A DNA stretch of 32,546 nt from Prevotellamassilia sp. (GCA_009775705.1 VSQE01000022.1:1-32546), one strand, 5' to 3'; shown: positions 1 to 8,577, counted from the first letter of the stretch. The notes: a model not told the origin generated them from the sequence alone. Made by a program: numbers and translations.

Positions 1-158
1 CCCTGAAAAAAGAATTTGCAAGGCCCGAAAAAAACACTAAAGCACATATAGGCTTATCCGGCCACTGACAAATTACCGCACCGCCGGCCCGGTCAACTTT
101 CACAAGGGAAGAAACTCCCCGGACAGTCAACCAAAATCAGGAAAACAAACCTTCGTTT

Positions 159-217
159 TTTACAAGGCATGTAAAAACTTTTACAAGGCACGTAAAAAGA
201 TTTACAAGGCATGTAAA
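159..217. repeat. Three tandem 21-bp palindromic units
   Basis: Three near-identical units begin at 159, 180 and 201, exactly 21 bp apart. Each contains TTTACAAGGCATGTAAA, an inverted repeat of TTTACA and TGTAAA around a 5-base centre AGGCA. The middle unit has one change (CATG to CACG). A 21-bp period places the half-sites on one face of the helix, as in an operator array. No gene within the window is obviously controlled by it: it lies downstream of the minus-strand amidase-mlaD operon and could belong to a gene to the left of the window. Its function is unknown. Confidence 0.75.
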
Positions 218-246
218 AGTTTTCACACGCCTTTCGAAATCTTCTG

Positions 247-292
247 TAAAAAAGCGTCTCCGGCCGGAAACTTGAACTTCCGCCGGAGACGC
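247..292 (-). terminator. Rho-independent terminator after amidase-mlaD operon
   Basis: A perfect 10-bp G+C-rich stem (GCGTCTCCGG with CCGGAGACGC) extends, after one bulged base, by CGGAA/TTCCG. On the minus strand it is followed by a run of six T residues. It lies directly beyond the mlaD stop codon. The rest of 1-316 shows no gene, only this terminator and the 21-bp repeats. Confidence 0.85.
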
Positions 293-316
293 TGACTATA
301 ATAACAGTTCTCTCTC

Positions 317-1243
317 CTACTTGTCCTTCTTCCCGAAAACGGAAAAGTGAACATAACGCTTCGGATGGGCTTTCAGATCTATCATCAGAGAATCGGCATG
401 ACGCAACGTCCCGCTCAAGTTGTCATAGACAGAGCGGTCGTTCAGGAACAGACCGAGCGTATTGTCCGTGCTGTTGAGTTTCTGGTCGAACTGATCGACC
501 ACGGTGTTCAGACGCACGGAGAACTGCTGCACACCATCCAGTGTGGCATCGACTTTCCGCATGGTGGCGTTCACGTCCACGGCAGCCAGATTGCCCGTCA
601 GTTTTTCCATATTGGCACCCACGACATGCAAGCGTTGCGTAATCCGGGGCACATCGCCCTGCATCATGGCATTGAGACGCACGGAAGTCTCCTTGAGCTG
701 TGCTGTCAGTTCGGCCGTATTGCGCAACGTCAGCAGCAAGGCGGAATCGGACGTCAGCGTATTCAGATTCGACATGATGGAATCCAGCTTAGGCATGATC
801 GAGACCACCGCAGGGATCATGGATTCCATCTTGGAAAGCGCTCCCTCGTGCATGCCGCCCGAGAGGGTATCGCCCGGCGAGAGGTTCACCGTCGGGTTAG
901 GACCGAGAACAAGGTTCATGTTCACCCCACCCATCAGCTGCGGGTCCAGCTCTGCCCTCGTACCGGCAGGCACACGCATCTCGTCGTCCAGCTCGATTCC
1001 CACTACGGCACCCTCGGAACGATGATAGTCATACGCTATGCTGCGGACAATGCCGACCGGATAGCCGTTGGCATACACTGCGTTCGAGACGGTAAGGCCG
1101 CTGATATTCTTGAATTTCACATAAAACGTATTGCTCGACTCGAAAATATTGATGCCTTTCAGAAAATTGATTCCAATGAAAAGCAGGATAACGGCCGCAA
1201 TGGCCGTCAGAGCAATTTTCACCTCTTTCGTAAAGTACTTCAT
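317..1243 (-). CDS. MlaD/MCE-family lipid-transport protein
   Basis: A predicted 308-residue membrane-anchored protein of the MlaD (mammalian cell entry) family. These proteins form periplasmic rings or tubes that bind phospholipid and work with an ABC transporter in lipid traffic between the two membranes. A single N-terminal transmembrane helix (about residues 10-30, ending GINFLKGI) is followed by an MCE beta-barrel domain (about 40-115, with VYANGYPVGIV and the AELDPQLMGG region). A long helical tail follows, as in family members. I chose the ATG before KYFTKEV, because relatives start MKYFTKEVK as far as I recall; another in-frame ATG lies two codons upstream at 1249. The gene starts 15 bases after the amidase stop, so they are probably co-transcribed. 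No ABC partner (MlaE/MlaF) is in the window. Confidence 0.88.
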   Translation of the reverse strand: MKYFTKEVKIALTAIAAVILLFIGINFLKGINIFESSNTFYVKFKNISGLTVSNAVYANGYPVGIVRSIAYDYHRSEGAVVGIELDDEMRVPAGTRAELDPQLMGGVNMNLVLGPNPTVNLSPGDTLSGGMHEGALSKMESMIPAVVSIMPKLDSIMSNLNTLTSDSALLLTLRNTAELTAQLKETSVRLNAMMQGDVPRITQRLHVVGANMEKLTGNLAAVDVNATMRKVDATLDGVQQFSVRLNTVVDQFDQKLNSTDNTLGLFLNDRSVYDNLSGTLRHADSLMIDLKAHPKRYVHFSVFGKKDK

Positions 1244-1258
1244 AAGCATTCTGGAGAT

Positions 1259-2476
1259 TTATTTTTTTCTTGATTTTCGGATAGCCTGCTGCAAGTCCAC
1301 ACGTTCTCCGTTCTCGAAAGCCACCACGAAACTGTCGGGAAAACGGCCGACCACTTCTTTCCGCAGCTGCCGTATCTCGGCATAATCGGCGGAGCAGCCC
1401 ACGGTATATTTGTACAAGCCCTTGTCTACGTAAAAGTCCGTGCCGGACAGTCCTTTCAGACGGCTGTCGCCCGTCCGCAGTTTGCGGTCGCTCACAAAAA
1501 GCTGCACCTTGAACACCGGAGCGCACTCCTTGTCCTCCTCCGGGGAGTTCCGGTTTTCGGGAACTTCAGTCCCGGACTGCGAAACCGTCGGGGGCTCGGA
1601 CCGCGATTCCTCACGATGCGGTTGCGGATCGGCCACAGGAGCCGGTGCGGGAGGCTCCTCCCGCGAAATGGAAGGAGGAAATGCCACGGCCGTGACATCA
1701 TGGACCCGACGATACTCCAGAAAACCGTTATAGATGCTCTGTCCCAACGCCTTGATGCCTTCGGATGAGTTCAGGTAACGCTCCTCTTCGGGTGTGGAGA
1801 TGAAACCAAGCTCGGTGAGAACGGAGGGCATGGTGGTATGGCGCAACACGAGAAATCCAGCCTGATGAACGCCTTTGTTCCGCCGTCCGGCGTGGCTGAC
1901 ATACTGTTTCTGGATGCTGCGTGCCAGCTCTACGCTCTGCTTCATATATTTGTCCTGCATGATCTCGAAGATGATGTAGCTTTCGGCCTTTCCGGGATCG
2001 AAGCCTTCATAGACCTGCTTGTAGTTAGACTCGTACGTAATGACGGAGTTCTCGCGCTTGGCCACTTCCAGATTGGCGGCCGCACGTGCCATACCCAGTG
2101 TATAGGTCTCCGGCCCGTAGGCTATCTTTCCAGCCGGCAGGGCATTGGTGTGGATGGAGATGAAAAGATCCGCCTTGTTGCGGTTGGCGATGTCTGCACG
2201 CTCCTGCAAGGGAATGAAAACATCCCGACGGCGGGTGTAGATGACACGCACATCGGGACAGTTCGTCTCCACCAACTTACCGAAGGCAAGCGCCACGTTC
2301 AGATTGATGTTCTTCTCCTTCGAGAAAGCTCCGCAGGCTCCGGCATCGTGACCGCCGTGTCCCGCATCGATGACAAGCGTAAAGCGCCGCTCCCCCGCAG
2401 CGGAGGCCGTCCCGGCCGAAAAGGCCGCGAAGAAGAGCAACATAACGCCCAGATATTTAGATATACATTGAATCAT
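1259..2476 (-). CDS. N-acetylmuramoyl-L-alanine amidase with SPOR-like domain
   Basis: A predicted zinc-dependent peptidoglycan amidase (Amidase_3, AmiC type), which cleaves the bond between MurNAc and L-Ala in the cell wall during daughter-cell separation. An N-terminal signal peptide (through GTASAA) leads into the catalytic domain. Zinc and catalytic residues are visible in VIDAGHGGHDAG (His), the Glu before KNINLNVA, SIHTNA (His) and LTELGFIS (Glu). A proline-rich linker leads to a C-terminal segment of about 80 residues resembling a SPOR domain, which binds denuded glycan at the septum. I chose the ATG at 2476; a TTG two codons upstream (2482) would need a still shorter leader. First gene of the operon with mlaD. 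Confidence 0.9.
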   Translation of the reverse strand: MIQCISKYLGVMLLFFAAFSAGTASAAGERRFTLVIDAGHGGHDAGACGAFSKEKNINLNVALAFGKLVETNCPDVRVIYTRRRDVFIPLQERADIANRNKADLFISIHTNALPAGKIAYGPETYTLGMARAAANLEVAKRENSVITYESNYKQVYEGFDPGKAESYIIFEIMQDKYMKQSVELARSIQKQYVSHAGRRNKGVHQAGFLVLRHTTMPSVLTELGFISTPEEERYLNSSEGIKALGQSIYNGFLEYRRVHDVTAVAFPPSISREEPPAPAPVADPQPHREESRSEPPTVSQSGTEVPENRNSPEEDKECAPVFKVQLFVSDRKLRTGDSRLKGLSGTDFYVDKGLYKYTVGCSADYAEIRQLRKEVVGRFPDSFVVAFENGERVDLQQAIRKSRKK

Positions 2477-2496
2477 CTCCAACTGGTTTCCGGCGG

Positions 2497-2504
2497 CAAA
2501 GGTA
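2497..2504 (-). promoter_or_regulatory. Bacteroidetes -7 box for amidase-mlaD
   Basis: On the minus strand this reads TACCTTTG, a perfect match to the primary-sigma -7 consensus TAnnTTTG of Bacteroidetes. The expected transcription start near 2490 is only about 14 bases before the chosen amidase ATG, so the message would have a very short leader. No clear -33 TTTG was seen. Confidence 0.55.
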
Positions 2505-2575
2505 ATAGTTTTTTTCGGAAAACCCGTTACCGCAATTTGGTTTTCACATTTTTACAGTTAGCGAAAGGGTCTTTC

Positions 2576-2602
2576 AAAAAAAACTGTCCGACCTCCGGAA
2601 AG
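2576..2602 (-). terminator. Probable terminator after prmA
   Basis: Ten bases beyond the prmA stop, the minus strand holds a small hairpin (TCCG-GAGGT-CGGA, extended by outer pairs around one mismatch) followed by eight T residues. The short stem makes this a moderate call, but its position fits the end of the rsmF-prmA operon. Confidence 0.55.
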
Positions 2603-2612
2603 CCCGCTCGTC

Positions 2613-3530
2613 TCAGTCCTTCACAAAACGTACACAGGCCCAGCCATCCATATCGCGCACCTGCCCGAAACGCAGTCCCAGCCGCTCGGCTTCGGTGCGG
2701 ATGACGGGAACGTCCGATGTATAGAAACCGCTCATCAGCAGCATGGCACCACGGGCCATGCAGGAGACATAGCGGCCCATGTCGGCCAGCAGGATGTTGC
2801 GGTTGATGTTGGCAATCACCACATCGAAGGGACCGCGGCCGCCGAGTGCGGCGGCATCGCCCAGCACGACCTCGATACAGTCCGTATGATTGAGGGCAAT
2901 GTTTTCAATCGAATTCCTCACACACCACTCGTCGTTGTCGACGGCCAGACAAAAGGAGGCGCCGCGAAGACGGGCCAGAATGGCGAGAATGCTCGTTCCG
3001 CAACCCATGTCGAGCACCTGCTTCCCACACAAGTCGGCCTGCAACAGTTCGCTGATCATTTGCGAGGTTGTGGCATGGTGTCCCGTCCCGAACGACATAC
3101 GCGGGTCAATGGTGATGTGGTATTCCGCCTCGGGCACATCGGTATGGAACGTACTGGCAATGACACAACGGCCATCCACCACAAGGGGCTGGAAATAATT
3201 CTTCTCCCACTCTTCGTTCCAGTTGCGGTCCTCCGCCTCAGCTTTTTCAAAAGAAATCTCCACGCCCGGGATGGGAAAGTCTGCCAGCGCCGCGGCCAGC
3301 GCCGCCTCGTCATAGCTGTCACGGCGTATGTAGGCCCTGAAACAGCCATCGGCAGCCTCAGGCTCGAATTCAGGCTGTTCGGGATTATCTGCACGCTCAA
3401 GGCGCGGAACGTCCAGTGCCGCGGTATTGACGAAACTGTCGAATCCGACTTCGGCCAACACGGCAGCCAGCACATCGCGCACAGTCTCGCCGGCCGGAGA
3501 CATCGTAAAGGTAAATTCCAGATATTTCAT
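2613..3530 (-). CDS. prmA: Ribosomal protein L11 methyltransferase
   Basis: A predicted 305-residue class I SAM-dependent methyltransferase that trimethylates ribosomal protein L11. The N-terminal third is the substrate-recognition region (starting MKYLEFTFT). The C-terminal Rossmann domain carries the SAM-binding motif VLDMGCGTSILAIL at about residues 166-179, and the family's Asn-rich motif IV as ANINRNIL. IDPRMSFGTGHHATT is the characteristic PrmA stretch. I rejected longer starts because conserved sequence begins at MKYLEF and because this ATG forms an ATGA overlap with the stop of the upstream rsmF-like gene, which implies translational coupling. Both genes modify the translation apparatus. 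Confidence 0.93.
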   Translation of the reverse strand: MKYLEFTFTMSPAGETVRDVLAAVLAEVGFDSFVNTAALDVPRLERADNPEQPEFEPEAADGCFRAYIRRDSYDEAALAAALADFPIPGVEISFEKAEAEDRNWNEEWEKNYFQPLVVDGRCVIASTFHTDVPEAEYHITIDPRMSFGTGHHATTSQMISELLQADLCGKQVLDMGCGTSILAILARLRGASFCLAVDNDEWCVRNSIENIALNHTDCIEVVLGDAAALGGRGPFDVVIANINRNILLADMGRYVSCMARGAMLLMSGFYTSDVPVIRTEAERLGLRFGQVRDMDGWACVRFVKD

Positions 3531-4939
3531 GATTCTGATGTTTGAATGTTTTCTGACAGGTCCCTGTACCGGTCCGCCCGGCTGCGGATGCGCCACTCGG
3601 CAGGGTACAGGTTATTGGCGCGCGTACCGAGATTGTTGAAGAACCCCAACCGCGCGCCGCGATATGCAGCCACGACATAGCCGCGGGGCACATCCGGAGA
3701 AAGGGGAAAAGCCTCCTGACGCAGGTAGGCCACGGCTTCCTCGCGCGACAGTTCCACCACGGGAAAAGCCCCGGGGGCAAGCTCTATGGAAAGGGCCAAC
3801 TCGTGACGGGGCACCAGTTTGCGGCCTTTCAGTCCGGCAAGAGGAATGCCGGCCACGAGACAACGCGCCGTCTTTTGCAGACGGCGCACGTCCTCGGCCA
3901 ACGAACGGCGCACGGCAGCCACCTGTCCGTCCTGCGGCGCGTACAGCACAAACTCTTCGGGACGGCGCAGCCATCCCCCTGCCACTGCACTGCCCTGCGG
4001 AGACGGTTCGCGGTCCGAACGGCGTTTCTTTTTCTCCTTACAAGCCGCTGCGGGAGCCGTCTTCCGTAGCAAGGCAAGGAAAAAGCCCTCGCTGCGGGTG
4101 CGGTGAGGCAGGAAACGTGCCACGGAAAGTCCGCTGCCGGTCACGTCGCCCGTAACTCCCCATTCCGGCACTACAGGAACCGGCACGGTCTCTGCTCCCA
4201 GCTCACAACAGATGCGGCGGATGTTGTCCTCGTTCTCCGCGCGGTTGAAGGTACAGGTGCTGTACACCAGCCATCCGCCCTCACGCAAAGCCGGCCATAC
4301 ATCGCGGATGATCTGCATCTGACGCGCGGCACACATCTCCACGCTTCCGGCAGACCATTCGCCAATGGCCCCGTGATCCTTGCGGAACATGCCTTCGCCC
4401 GAGCAGGGAACATCGGCGGCCACCACATCGAAGAAGCCGGACAAAGAAGCGAACTCCACGGGAAAGGCATTCGTCACCACTACATCGGGATGCCCCCACT
4501 TGGACATATTCTCCGCCAGAATTTCGAAGCGCCGGCGGACCGGTTCGTTGCAGACCAGCAACGAGCCTTCGGGCAGCAAGGTACGCCACAGTGTGCTCTT
4601 GCCTCCCGGCGCGGCACACAGATCCAGCACCCGGCGGGGAACTTCTTCCATCACCCGGAAAGCCTGCTCCACAAACATGGAAGCCGCCTCCTGCACATAA
4701 TAGTACCCCGCATGGAAGAAAGGATCGAAAGTAAAAGAAGGACGTTCCGGAAGATAGCGGCCGGCAGAGCACCAGGGAACAGGCATGCACCCCTCGGGCT
4801 CGCCGGCTCCTTTCAGCAGATTGAGCCGGACACTCACCGGCGGTTCGGCAGCCAGCGCCTCGGCCAGTGCCCGGGTCTGGGCCACGCCCAACAGGCTTTC
4901 GGTCTGCCGCAAAAAACTTTCAGGAAGTTGTGACATCAT
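3527..4939 (-). CDS. rsmF: RsmF/RsmB-type rRNA cytosine-C5 methyltransferase
   Basis: A predicted 470-residue NOL1/NOP2/Sun-family m5C RNA methyltransferase, most like RsmF (YebU), which methylates 16S rRNA C1407 in E. coli. The SAM motif is VLDLCAAPGGKSTLWR. The two catalytic cysteines lie in VPCSGEGMFRK (motif IV) and STCTFNRAENED (motif VI). A C-terminal PUA-like/RNA-binding extension, including GRKLVPRHELALS and NNLGTRANNLYP, fits the RsmF subgroup. Two consecutive ATG codons (4939 and 4936) are possible starts, with an AGAGAAAG stretch just upstream as a possible ribosome-binding site. The target base is inferred from the family; the methyltransferase fold is clear. Confidence 0.88.
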   Translation of the reverse strand: MMSQLPESFLRQTESLLGVAQTRALAEALAAEPPVSVRLNLLKGAGEPEGCMPVPWCSAGRYLPERPSFTFDPFFHAGYYYVQEAASMFVEQAFRVMEEVPRRVLDLCAAPGGKSTLWRTLLPEGSLLVCNEPVRRRFEILAENMSKWGHPDVVVTNAFPVEFASLSGFFDVVAADVPCSGEGMFRKDHGAIGEWSAGSVEMCAARQMQIIRDVWPALREGGWLVYSTCTFNRAENEDNIRRICCELGAETVPVPVVPEWGVTGDVTGSGLSVARFLPHRTRSEGFFLALLRKTAPAAACKEKKKRRSDREPSPQGSAVAGGWLRRPEEFVLYAPQDGQVAAVRRSLAEDVRRLQKTARCLVAGIPLAGLKGRKLVPRHELALSIELAPGAFPVVELSREEAVAYLRQEAFPLSPDVPRGYVVAAYRGARLGFFNNLGTRANNLYPAEWRIRSRADRYRDLSENIQTSES

Positions 4940-5008
4940 ACTTTCTCTTTGTTACTGTTCTGATCGGGAAGGAATATTCATCTGGTCTGGGAAACAGTCT
5001 ATCTTTTG

Positions 5009-5016
5009 CAAATTTA
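5009..5016 (-). promoter_or_regulatory. -7 box for rsmF-prmA operon
   Basis: The minus strand reads TAAATTTG, matching TAnnTTTG. The start of transcription would be near 5002, giving a leader of about 60 bases before rsmF. A good -33 element is not visible. Confidence 0.5.
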
Positions 5017-5085
5017 AGCACTTTTTCCGAGAACTGTCACCATGGTATAAAGTTTTGCCGGACTACGCCTTTTTTTTAGCTTACG

Positions 5086-5118
5086 TTCTGCCCAATTCGG
5101 AGATAGTCATTACCTTTG
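5086..5118 (+). promoter_or_regulatory. Promoter for the HTH gene
   Basis: A -33-like TTCTG (5086-5090) lies 20 bases before TACCTTTG (5111-5118), the Bacteroidetes -7 box. It points rightward toward the small AraC-type gene with a leader of roughly 55 bases. Confidence 0.55.
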
Positions 5119-5180
5119 TGGCAGCAGAAGGTTCGTTCCGGCAATATGACCGGCATCCGCCCGAACCAATTTCCGAGACT

Positions 5181-5588
5181 ATGAACACCGAGAACCCCAA
5201 AAAGACACCCGCCTACCGCACCCGTCTCAACGCGACACGTTCGGACCAGCTCTACGTTGACATTCTCAACCGACTGACCAAGGGCCGCCGATACCGTGAC
5301 CCGCAATATACGGCCCGCCAGTTGGCAACAGACCTGAATACGAACACCCGCTATATCTCGGCCGCGATAGCACTTCACACCGGTTCCAACTATAATGTTC
5401 TGGTGAACGGTCTGCGGCTGCGGGATGCGGAAAACATGCTGCGCAGTCCGCGCTATGCAGGATATACCGTGGAGGAAATCGGCCTCATGGCCGGATTCGC
5501 CTCACGGCAATCTTTCTACACCGCCTTCAGGCGCGTATATGCCACCACTCCGCTGACCTTCCGGAGAAACCTGCAAAATCATGAATAA
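5181..5588 (+). CDS. Stand-alone AraC-type helix-turn-helix regulator
   Basis: A 135-residue protein that is almost entirely an AraC-family DNA-binding domain. Two helix-turn-helix units are recognisable: the first around ARQLATDLNTNTRYIS, the second in VEEIGLMAGFASRQSFYTAF, ending in the family's TPLTFRR. There is no N-terminal ligand-binding domain and no room for one behind the promoter at 5086-5118. Upstream in-frame codons reach 4785, but they overlap the opposite-strand rsmF gene and the promoter, so the ATG at 5181 is preferred. It lies 50 bases before the cysteine desulfidase-like gene on the same strand and may regulate it; this is inference. Confidence 0.82.
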   Translation: MNTENPKKTPAYRTRLNATRSDQLYVDILNRLTKGRRYRDPQYTARQLATDLNTNTRYISAAIALHTGSNYNVLVNGLRLRDAENMLRSPRYAGYTVEEIGLMAGFASRQSFYTAFRRVYATTPLTFRRNLQNHE

Positions 5589-5618
5589 AAATTCCCGACT
5601 GTAAAAACATCCAACATA

Positions 5619-5626
5619 TACCTTAG
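5619..5626 (+). promoter_or_regulatory. Weak -7-like box before desulfidase gene
   Basis: TACCTTAG differs from TAnnTTTG at one base and ends 12 bases before the ATG at 5639. It may give the desulfidase-like gene its own short-leader transcript, besides read-through from the HTH gene. Confidence 0.3.
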
Positions 5627-5638
5627 CCCTGATCTCCC

Positions 5639-6940
5639 ATGATTACTCCGACCGAACATACCGCCATCATCCGAATGCTGAAACACGGCGTGGTGCCTGC
5701 CATCGGATGCACCGAACCCATCTGCGTGGCACTTGCCACCTGTCGCGCCACCGAAGAACTGGGCAGGATGCCTGTCACCATCGAGGCACGCCTAAGTGCC
5801 AACATCCTGAAAAATGCAATGGGAGTGGGCATTCCGGGAACGGGCATGGTGGGCCTCCCCATCGCTATCGCACTGGGAGCCTCCATCGGCAAATCCGAAT
5901 ACGGTTTGGAAGTGCTGCGCAATGTCACTCCCGAGGCTGTGGAAGAAGCCCGTGCCTACATTGGGAAAGGGGGCATCCGCATCACCTTAGACGAGACAAC
6001 GAAGGAAAAACTGAGCGTGGACGTGGAGGTGACGGATGCCGACGGAAACCGAGCCCGTACAATCATTGCCCGCGAACACACACATTATATATATATAAGC
6101 CGGAATGGCATTGCCTCGTTCGAGACTTCGCTCTCTTCAGACGCAGACAACGAGGCAGCCGAGGGAGACAAATGCGTATCGCTCTCGCTGCGGAAAGTAT
6201 ACGACTTCGCCATGACTGCGCCGGTAGAGGACATCGCCTTCATTGACGAGGCATCGCGCCTGAACATGGAGGCCGCCCGCCGCTCGCTGGAAGGCAACTA
6301 CGGCCACTGTTTGGGAAAGACCCTGTCGCGGCCGTTAGGAAAGGGCATCATGGGCGAAAGCATCTTCTCGCACATCCTTTCCAGCACGGGATGTGCCTGC
6401 GACGCACGCATGGCCGGCGCGATGATTCCCGTCATGAGCAATTCGGGCAGCGGCAATCAGGGCATCTGCGCCACCAATCCGGTAGTGGTCTTCGCCCGCG
6501 AGAACCACAATACGGCAGAAGAACTGCGGCGGGCACTGGTGCTGAGCCACCTGACCGCCATCTACATCAAACAACATCTGGGTGCCCTCTCGGCATTATG
6601 CGGATGCGTAGTGGCGGCCACCGGATCCAGTTGCGGGATCACCTACCTGATGGGAGGAGGATATGAACAGGTGACCTTCGCCGTAAAGAACATGATTGCC
6701 AACCTCACGGGCATGATCTGCGACGGAGCCAAGCCGAGCTGCGCACTGAAACTGACCACCGGTGTGAGCACTGCCGTGCTCTCGGCCCTGCTGGCCATGC
6801 AGGGCAACTGCGTCTCGCCGGTTGAGGGCATCATCGAAGATGACGTAGACCGCAGCATACGGAATCTGGTTTCCATCGGAGCCGACTCCATGAACGAGAC
6901 CGACAAGCGGGTGCTGGACATCATGACACACAAACACTGA
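5639..6940 (+). CDS. L-cysteine desulfidase / L-serine dehydratase alpha-like (UPF0597)
   Basis: A 433-residue member of the UPF0597 (YhaM/CyuA) family, related to the alpha subunit of iron-sulfur L-serine dehydratase. Characterised relatives release sulfide, ammonia and pyruvate from L-cysteine using a [4Fe-4S] cluster. Conserved cysteine motifs are present: PAIGCTEP near the N-terminus, SSTGCACDARMAGAM with the following SNSGSGNQG, GSSCGITYLMGG, and MICDGAKPSCALK, which supply likely cluster ligands. The length is normal for the family. The gene follows the small AraC-type regulator, suggesting substrate-responsive expression. Whether it prefers cysteine or serine cannot be told from sequence alone. 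Confidence 0.87.
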   Translation: MITPTEHTAIIRMLKHGVVPAIGCTEPICVALATCRATEELGRMPVTIEARLSANILKNAMGVGIPGTGMVGLPIAIALGASIGKSEYGLEVLRNVTPEAVEEARAYIGKGGIRITLDETTKEKLSVDVEVTDADGNRARTIIAREHTHYIYISRNGIASFETSLSSDADNEAAEGDKCVSLSLRKVYDFAMTAPVEDIAFIDEASRLNMEAARRSLEGNYGHCLGKTLSRPLGKGIMGESIFSHILSSTGCACDARMAGAMIPVMSNSGSGNQGICATNPVVVFARENHNTAEELRRALVLSHLTAIYIKQHLGALSALCGCVVAATGSSCGITYLMGGGYEQVTFAVKNMIANLTGMICDGAKPSCALKLTTGVSTAVLSALLAMQGNCVSPVEGIIEDDVDRSIRNLVSIGADSMNETDKRVLDIMTHKH

Positions 6941-6972
6941 CCTAAGAAAAGACATTCACACAGGCTGGAATC

Positions 6973-7019
6973 AACAAAGATCCCACTGCTTTCGGGCAAC
7001 GGGATCTTTGTTTCTTTTC
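6973..7019 (+). terminator. Terminator after the desulfidase gene
   Basis: A 12-bp stem (AACAAAGATCCC at 6973-6984 with GGGATCTTTGTT at 7001-7012) encloses a 16-base loop and is followed by a T-rich run on the plus strand. It sits between convergent genes and may also act on the sulfatase transcript, although the minus-strand side lacks a good T-tract. Confidence 0.8.
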
Positions 7020-7038
7020 TGAAAGAGAGATATTCTCC

Positions 7039-8577
7039 TTAAAGCGGGAATTGCTCACGGATGGGATCGTCATACTGCTCCTGAAGACGTTTCAGTTCCT
7101 TGCGCAACTGCTTCGTCACCTTCTCGGTGCCCGGCTGTCCGTAGATGTTGTGAAGTTCCTGCGGATCGGTCTGCAAGTCATAGAGTTCCCATTTATCTAT
7201 GTCGCGATAGAAATGAATCAGCTTGTAGCGGTCGTTGCGTACTCCGTAGTGACGCTTCACCATGTGCTCGGCCGGATATTCATAATAATGGTAATAGAGA
7301 CTCTTGCGCCAGTCCTTCGGATGCTTGCCCTGCAACAGCGGCAGCAACGAGCAGCCCTGTATGTCTCCGGGAATTTCGGCTCCGGCAATATCAAGGAAGG
7401 TGGGAGCATAGTCGATGTTCTGCACCATCTCCGAAATGTCGCCGCGCGCCTTCAGCCCTTCGGGCAGACGCATCACTAAAGGAGTTGAAAAAGATTCCTC
7501 GTACATGAAGCGCTTGTCAAACCATCCGTGCTCGCCCATATAGAAACCCTGATCCGAGGTGTAGACCACCAACGTGGAATCGAGCATTCCTTGTTCCTTC
7601 AGATAATCAAGCACACGGCCCACGTTGTCGTCCAAGCTCTTCAACACTTTGGCATAGTCGCGCATGTAACGCTGGTATTTGAACTCGGCCAGTTCCTTGC
7701 CCGTGAGTTTTTTCCGGTAGAAGTCGAGCACCATCGGTTCATAGACATCGTTGTAACGGTTCAGGTCCACACTGTCCATACGCCCTATCATCCGCAGATA
7801 GTTAGGAGTGAGCCGCGTTTTCATTCCGGGCCGGTACATCTTCGTGTCGTAGGCCATATCCATGTCTTTCCCGATGTGCATTTCCTGCACGGCGGCGGCT
7901 TCACGGCCTTCATAAGTGTCGTAGAAGGTTTCTGGAACGGGGAAATTGGTATTCTCGTATTCCGTAAGATATTTCATTTCAGGCAGCCAGTTGCGATGAC
8001 AGGCCTTGTGGTGGATGAAAAGGATGAAAGGTCTGGACTTATCTCTGCCATTTTCCATCCAGTCTATGCTCTTGTCGGTGATCACATTGGTGATGTAGCC
8101 TTGTTCGCGTACCGTATCATTCTTCATCGTGATGAAGTCCGGATTGTAATAATCCCCCTGCTCGGGCACAATGTTCCAATAATCGAACCCGGTAGGCAGA
8201 CTTACAAGATGCCACTTGCCGATAATGGCAGTCTGATAGCCGGCTTTCTGCATCAGCTTGGGCATGGTCTGCTGTGAACCGTCAAAAATACCGTGCTCGT
8301 TGTTGGTGAAGCCGTTCTTGTGCGAATGTTTTCCAGTCAGCATACAGGCACGGCTGGGTCCGGAAAGCGAATTGGCCACGTAGGAACGCGTAAACTTGAC
8401 GCCATCTTGGGCTATACGGTCCAGGTTGGGGGTATTGACAAAACGGGAATCATAGCACGACATCATCTGTGCCGTATGATCGTCCGTCATGATATAGACG
8501 ATGTTGTAGCGGCCTTGCGCCCCTGCCAGGGCAGGCAACAACGCGGGTGCGCACAAAAGTAGTTTTTTATTCAACAT
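7039..8577 (-). CDS. Secreted family S1 sulfatase (Ser-type)
   Basis: A predicted 512-residue formylglycine-dependent sulfatase that removes sulfate esters from glycans in the periplasm or outside the cell. A signal peptide (LLLCAPALLPALAGAQG) precedes the fold. Metal-binding MTDDH is followed by the modification motif SGPSRACMLTG. The residue to be converted to formylglycine is a serine, so activation should need an anaerobic radical-SAM maturase (anSME), which is not in this window. ILFIHHKACHRNW and YTSDQGFYMGEHGW are further active-site stretches. The overall pattern resembles Bacteroides N-acetylglucosamine-6-sulfatase or mucin-desulfating enzymes, but substrate assignment is uncertain. 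The start MLNKK is chosen because the signal peptide begins there. Confidence 0.9.
   Translation of the reverse strand: MLNKKLLLCAPALLPALAGAQGRYNIVYIMTDDHTAQMMSCYDSRFVNTPNLDRIAQDGVKFTRSYVANSLSGPSRACMLTGKHSHKNGFTNNEHGIFDGSQQTMPKLMQKAGYQTAIIGKWHLVSLPTGFDYWNIVPEQGDYYNPDFITMKNDTVREQGYITNVITDKSIDWMENGRDKSRPFILFIHHKACHRNWLPEMKYLTEYENTNFPVPETFYDTYEGREAAAVQEMHIGKDMDMAYDTKMYRPGMKTRLTPNYLRMIGRMDSVDLNRYNDVYEPMVLDFYRKKLTGKELAEFKYQRYMRDYAKVLKSLDDNVGRVLDYLKEQGMLDSTLVVYTSDQGFYMGEHGWFDKRFMYEESFSTPLVMRLPEGLKARGDISEMVQNIDYAPTFLDIAGAEIPGDIQGCSLLPLLQGKHPKDWRKSLYYHYYEYPAEHMVKRHYGVRNDRYKLIHFYRDIDKWELYDLQTDPQELHNIYGQPGTEKVTKQLRKELKRLQEQYDDPIREQFPL

Noticed and set aside
159..217. Possible CRISPR array
   Set aside because: Only three units with 4-base gaps between the 17-bp palindromes, so no spacers; no cas genes nearby.
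347..1273. Plus-strand open frame antisense to mlaD
   Set aside because: Shadow of the MlaD gene; the protein has no recognisable domain.
4785..5180. N-terminal sensor domain of the AraC-type regulator
   Set aside because: The in-frame upstream codons overlap the opposite-strand rsmF start and the promoter region, and show no cupin-like or other sensory sequence.
6086..6098. TA-repeat tract as a possible phase-variable site
   Set aside because: Only about five TA units within the desulfidase-like coding sequence, encoding ordinary residues; too short to call a contingency locus.
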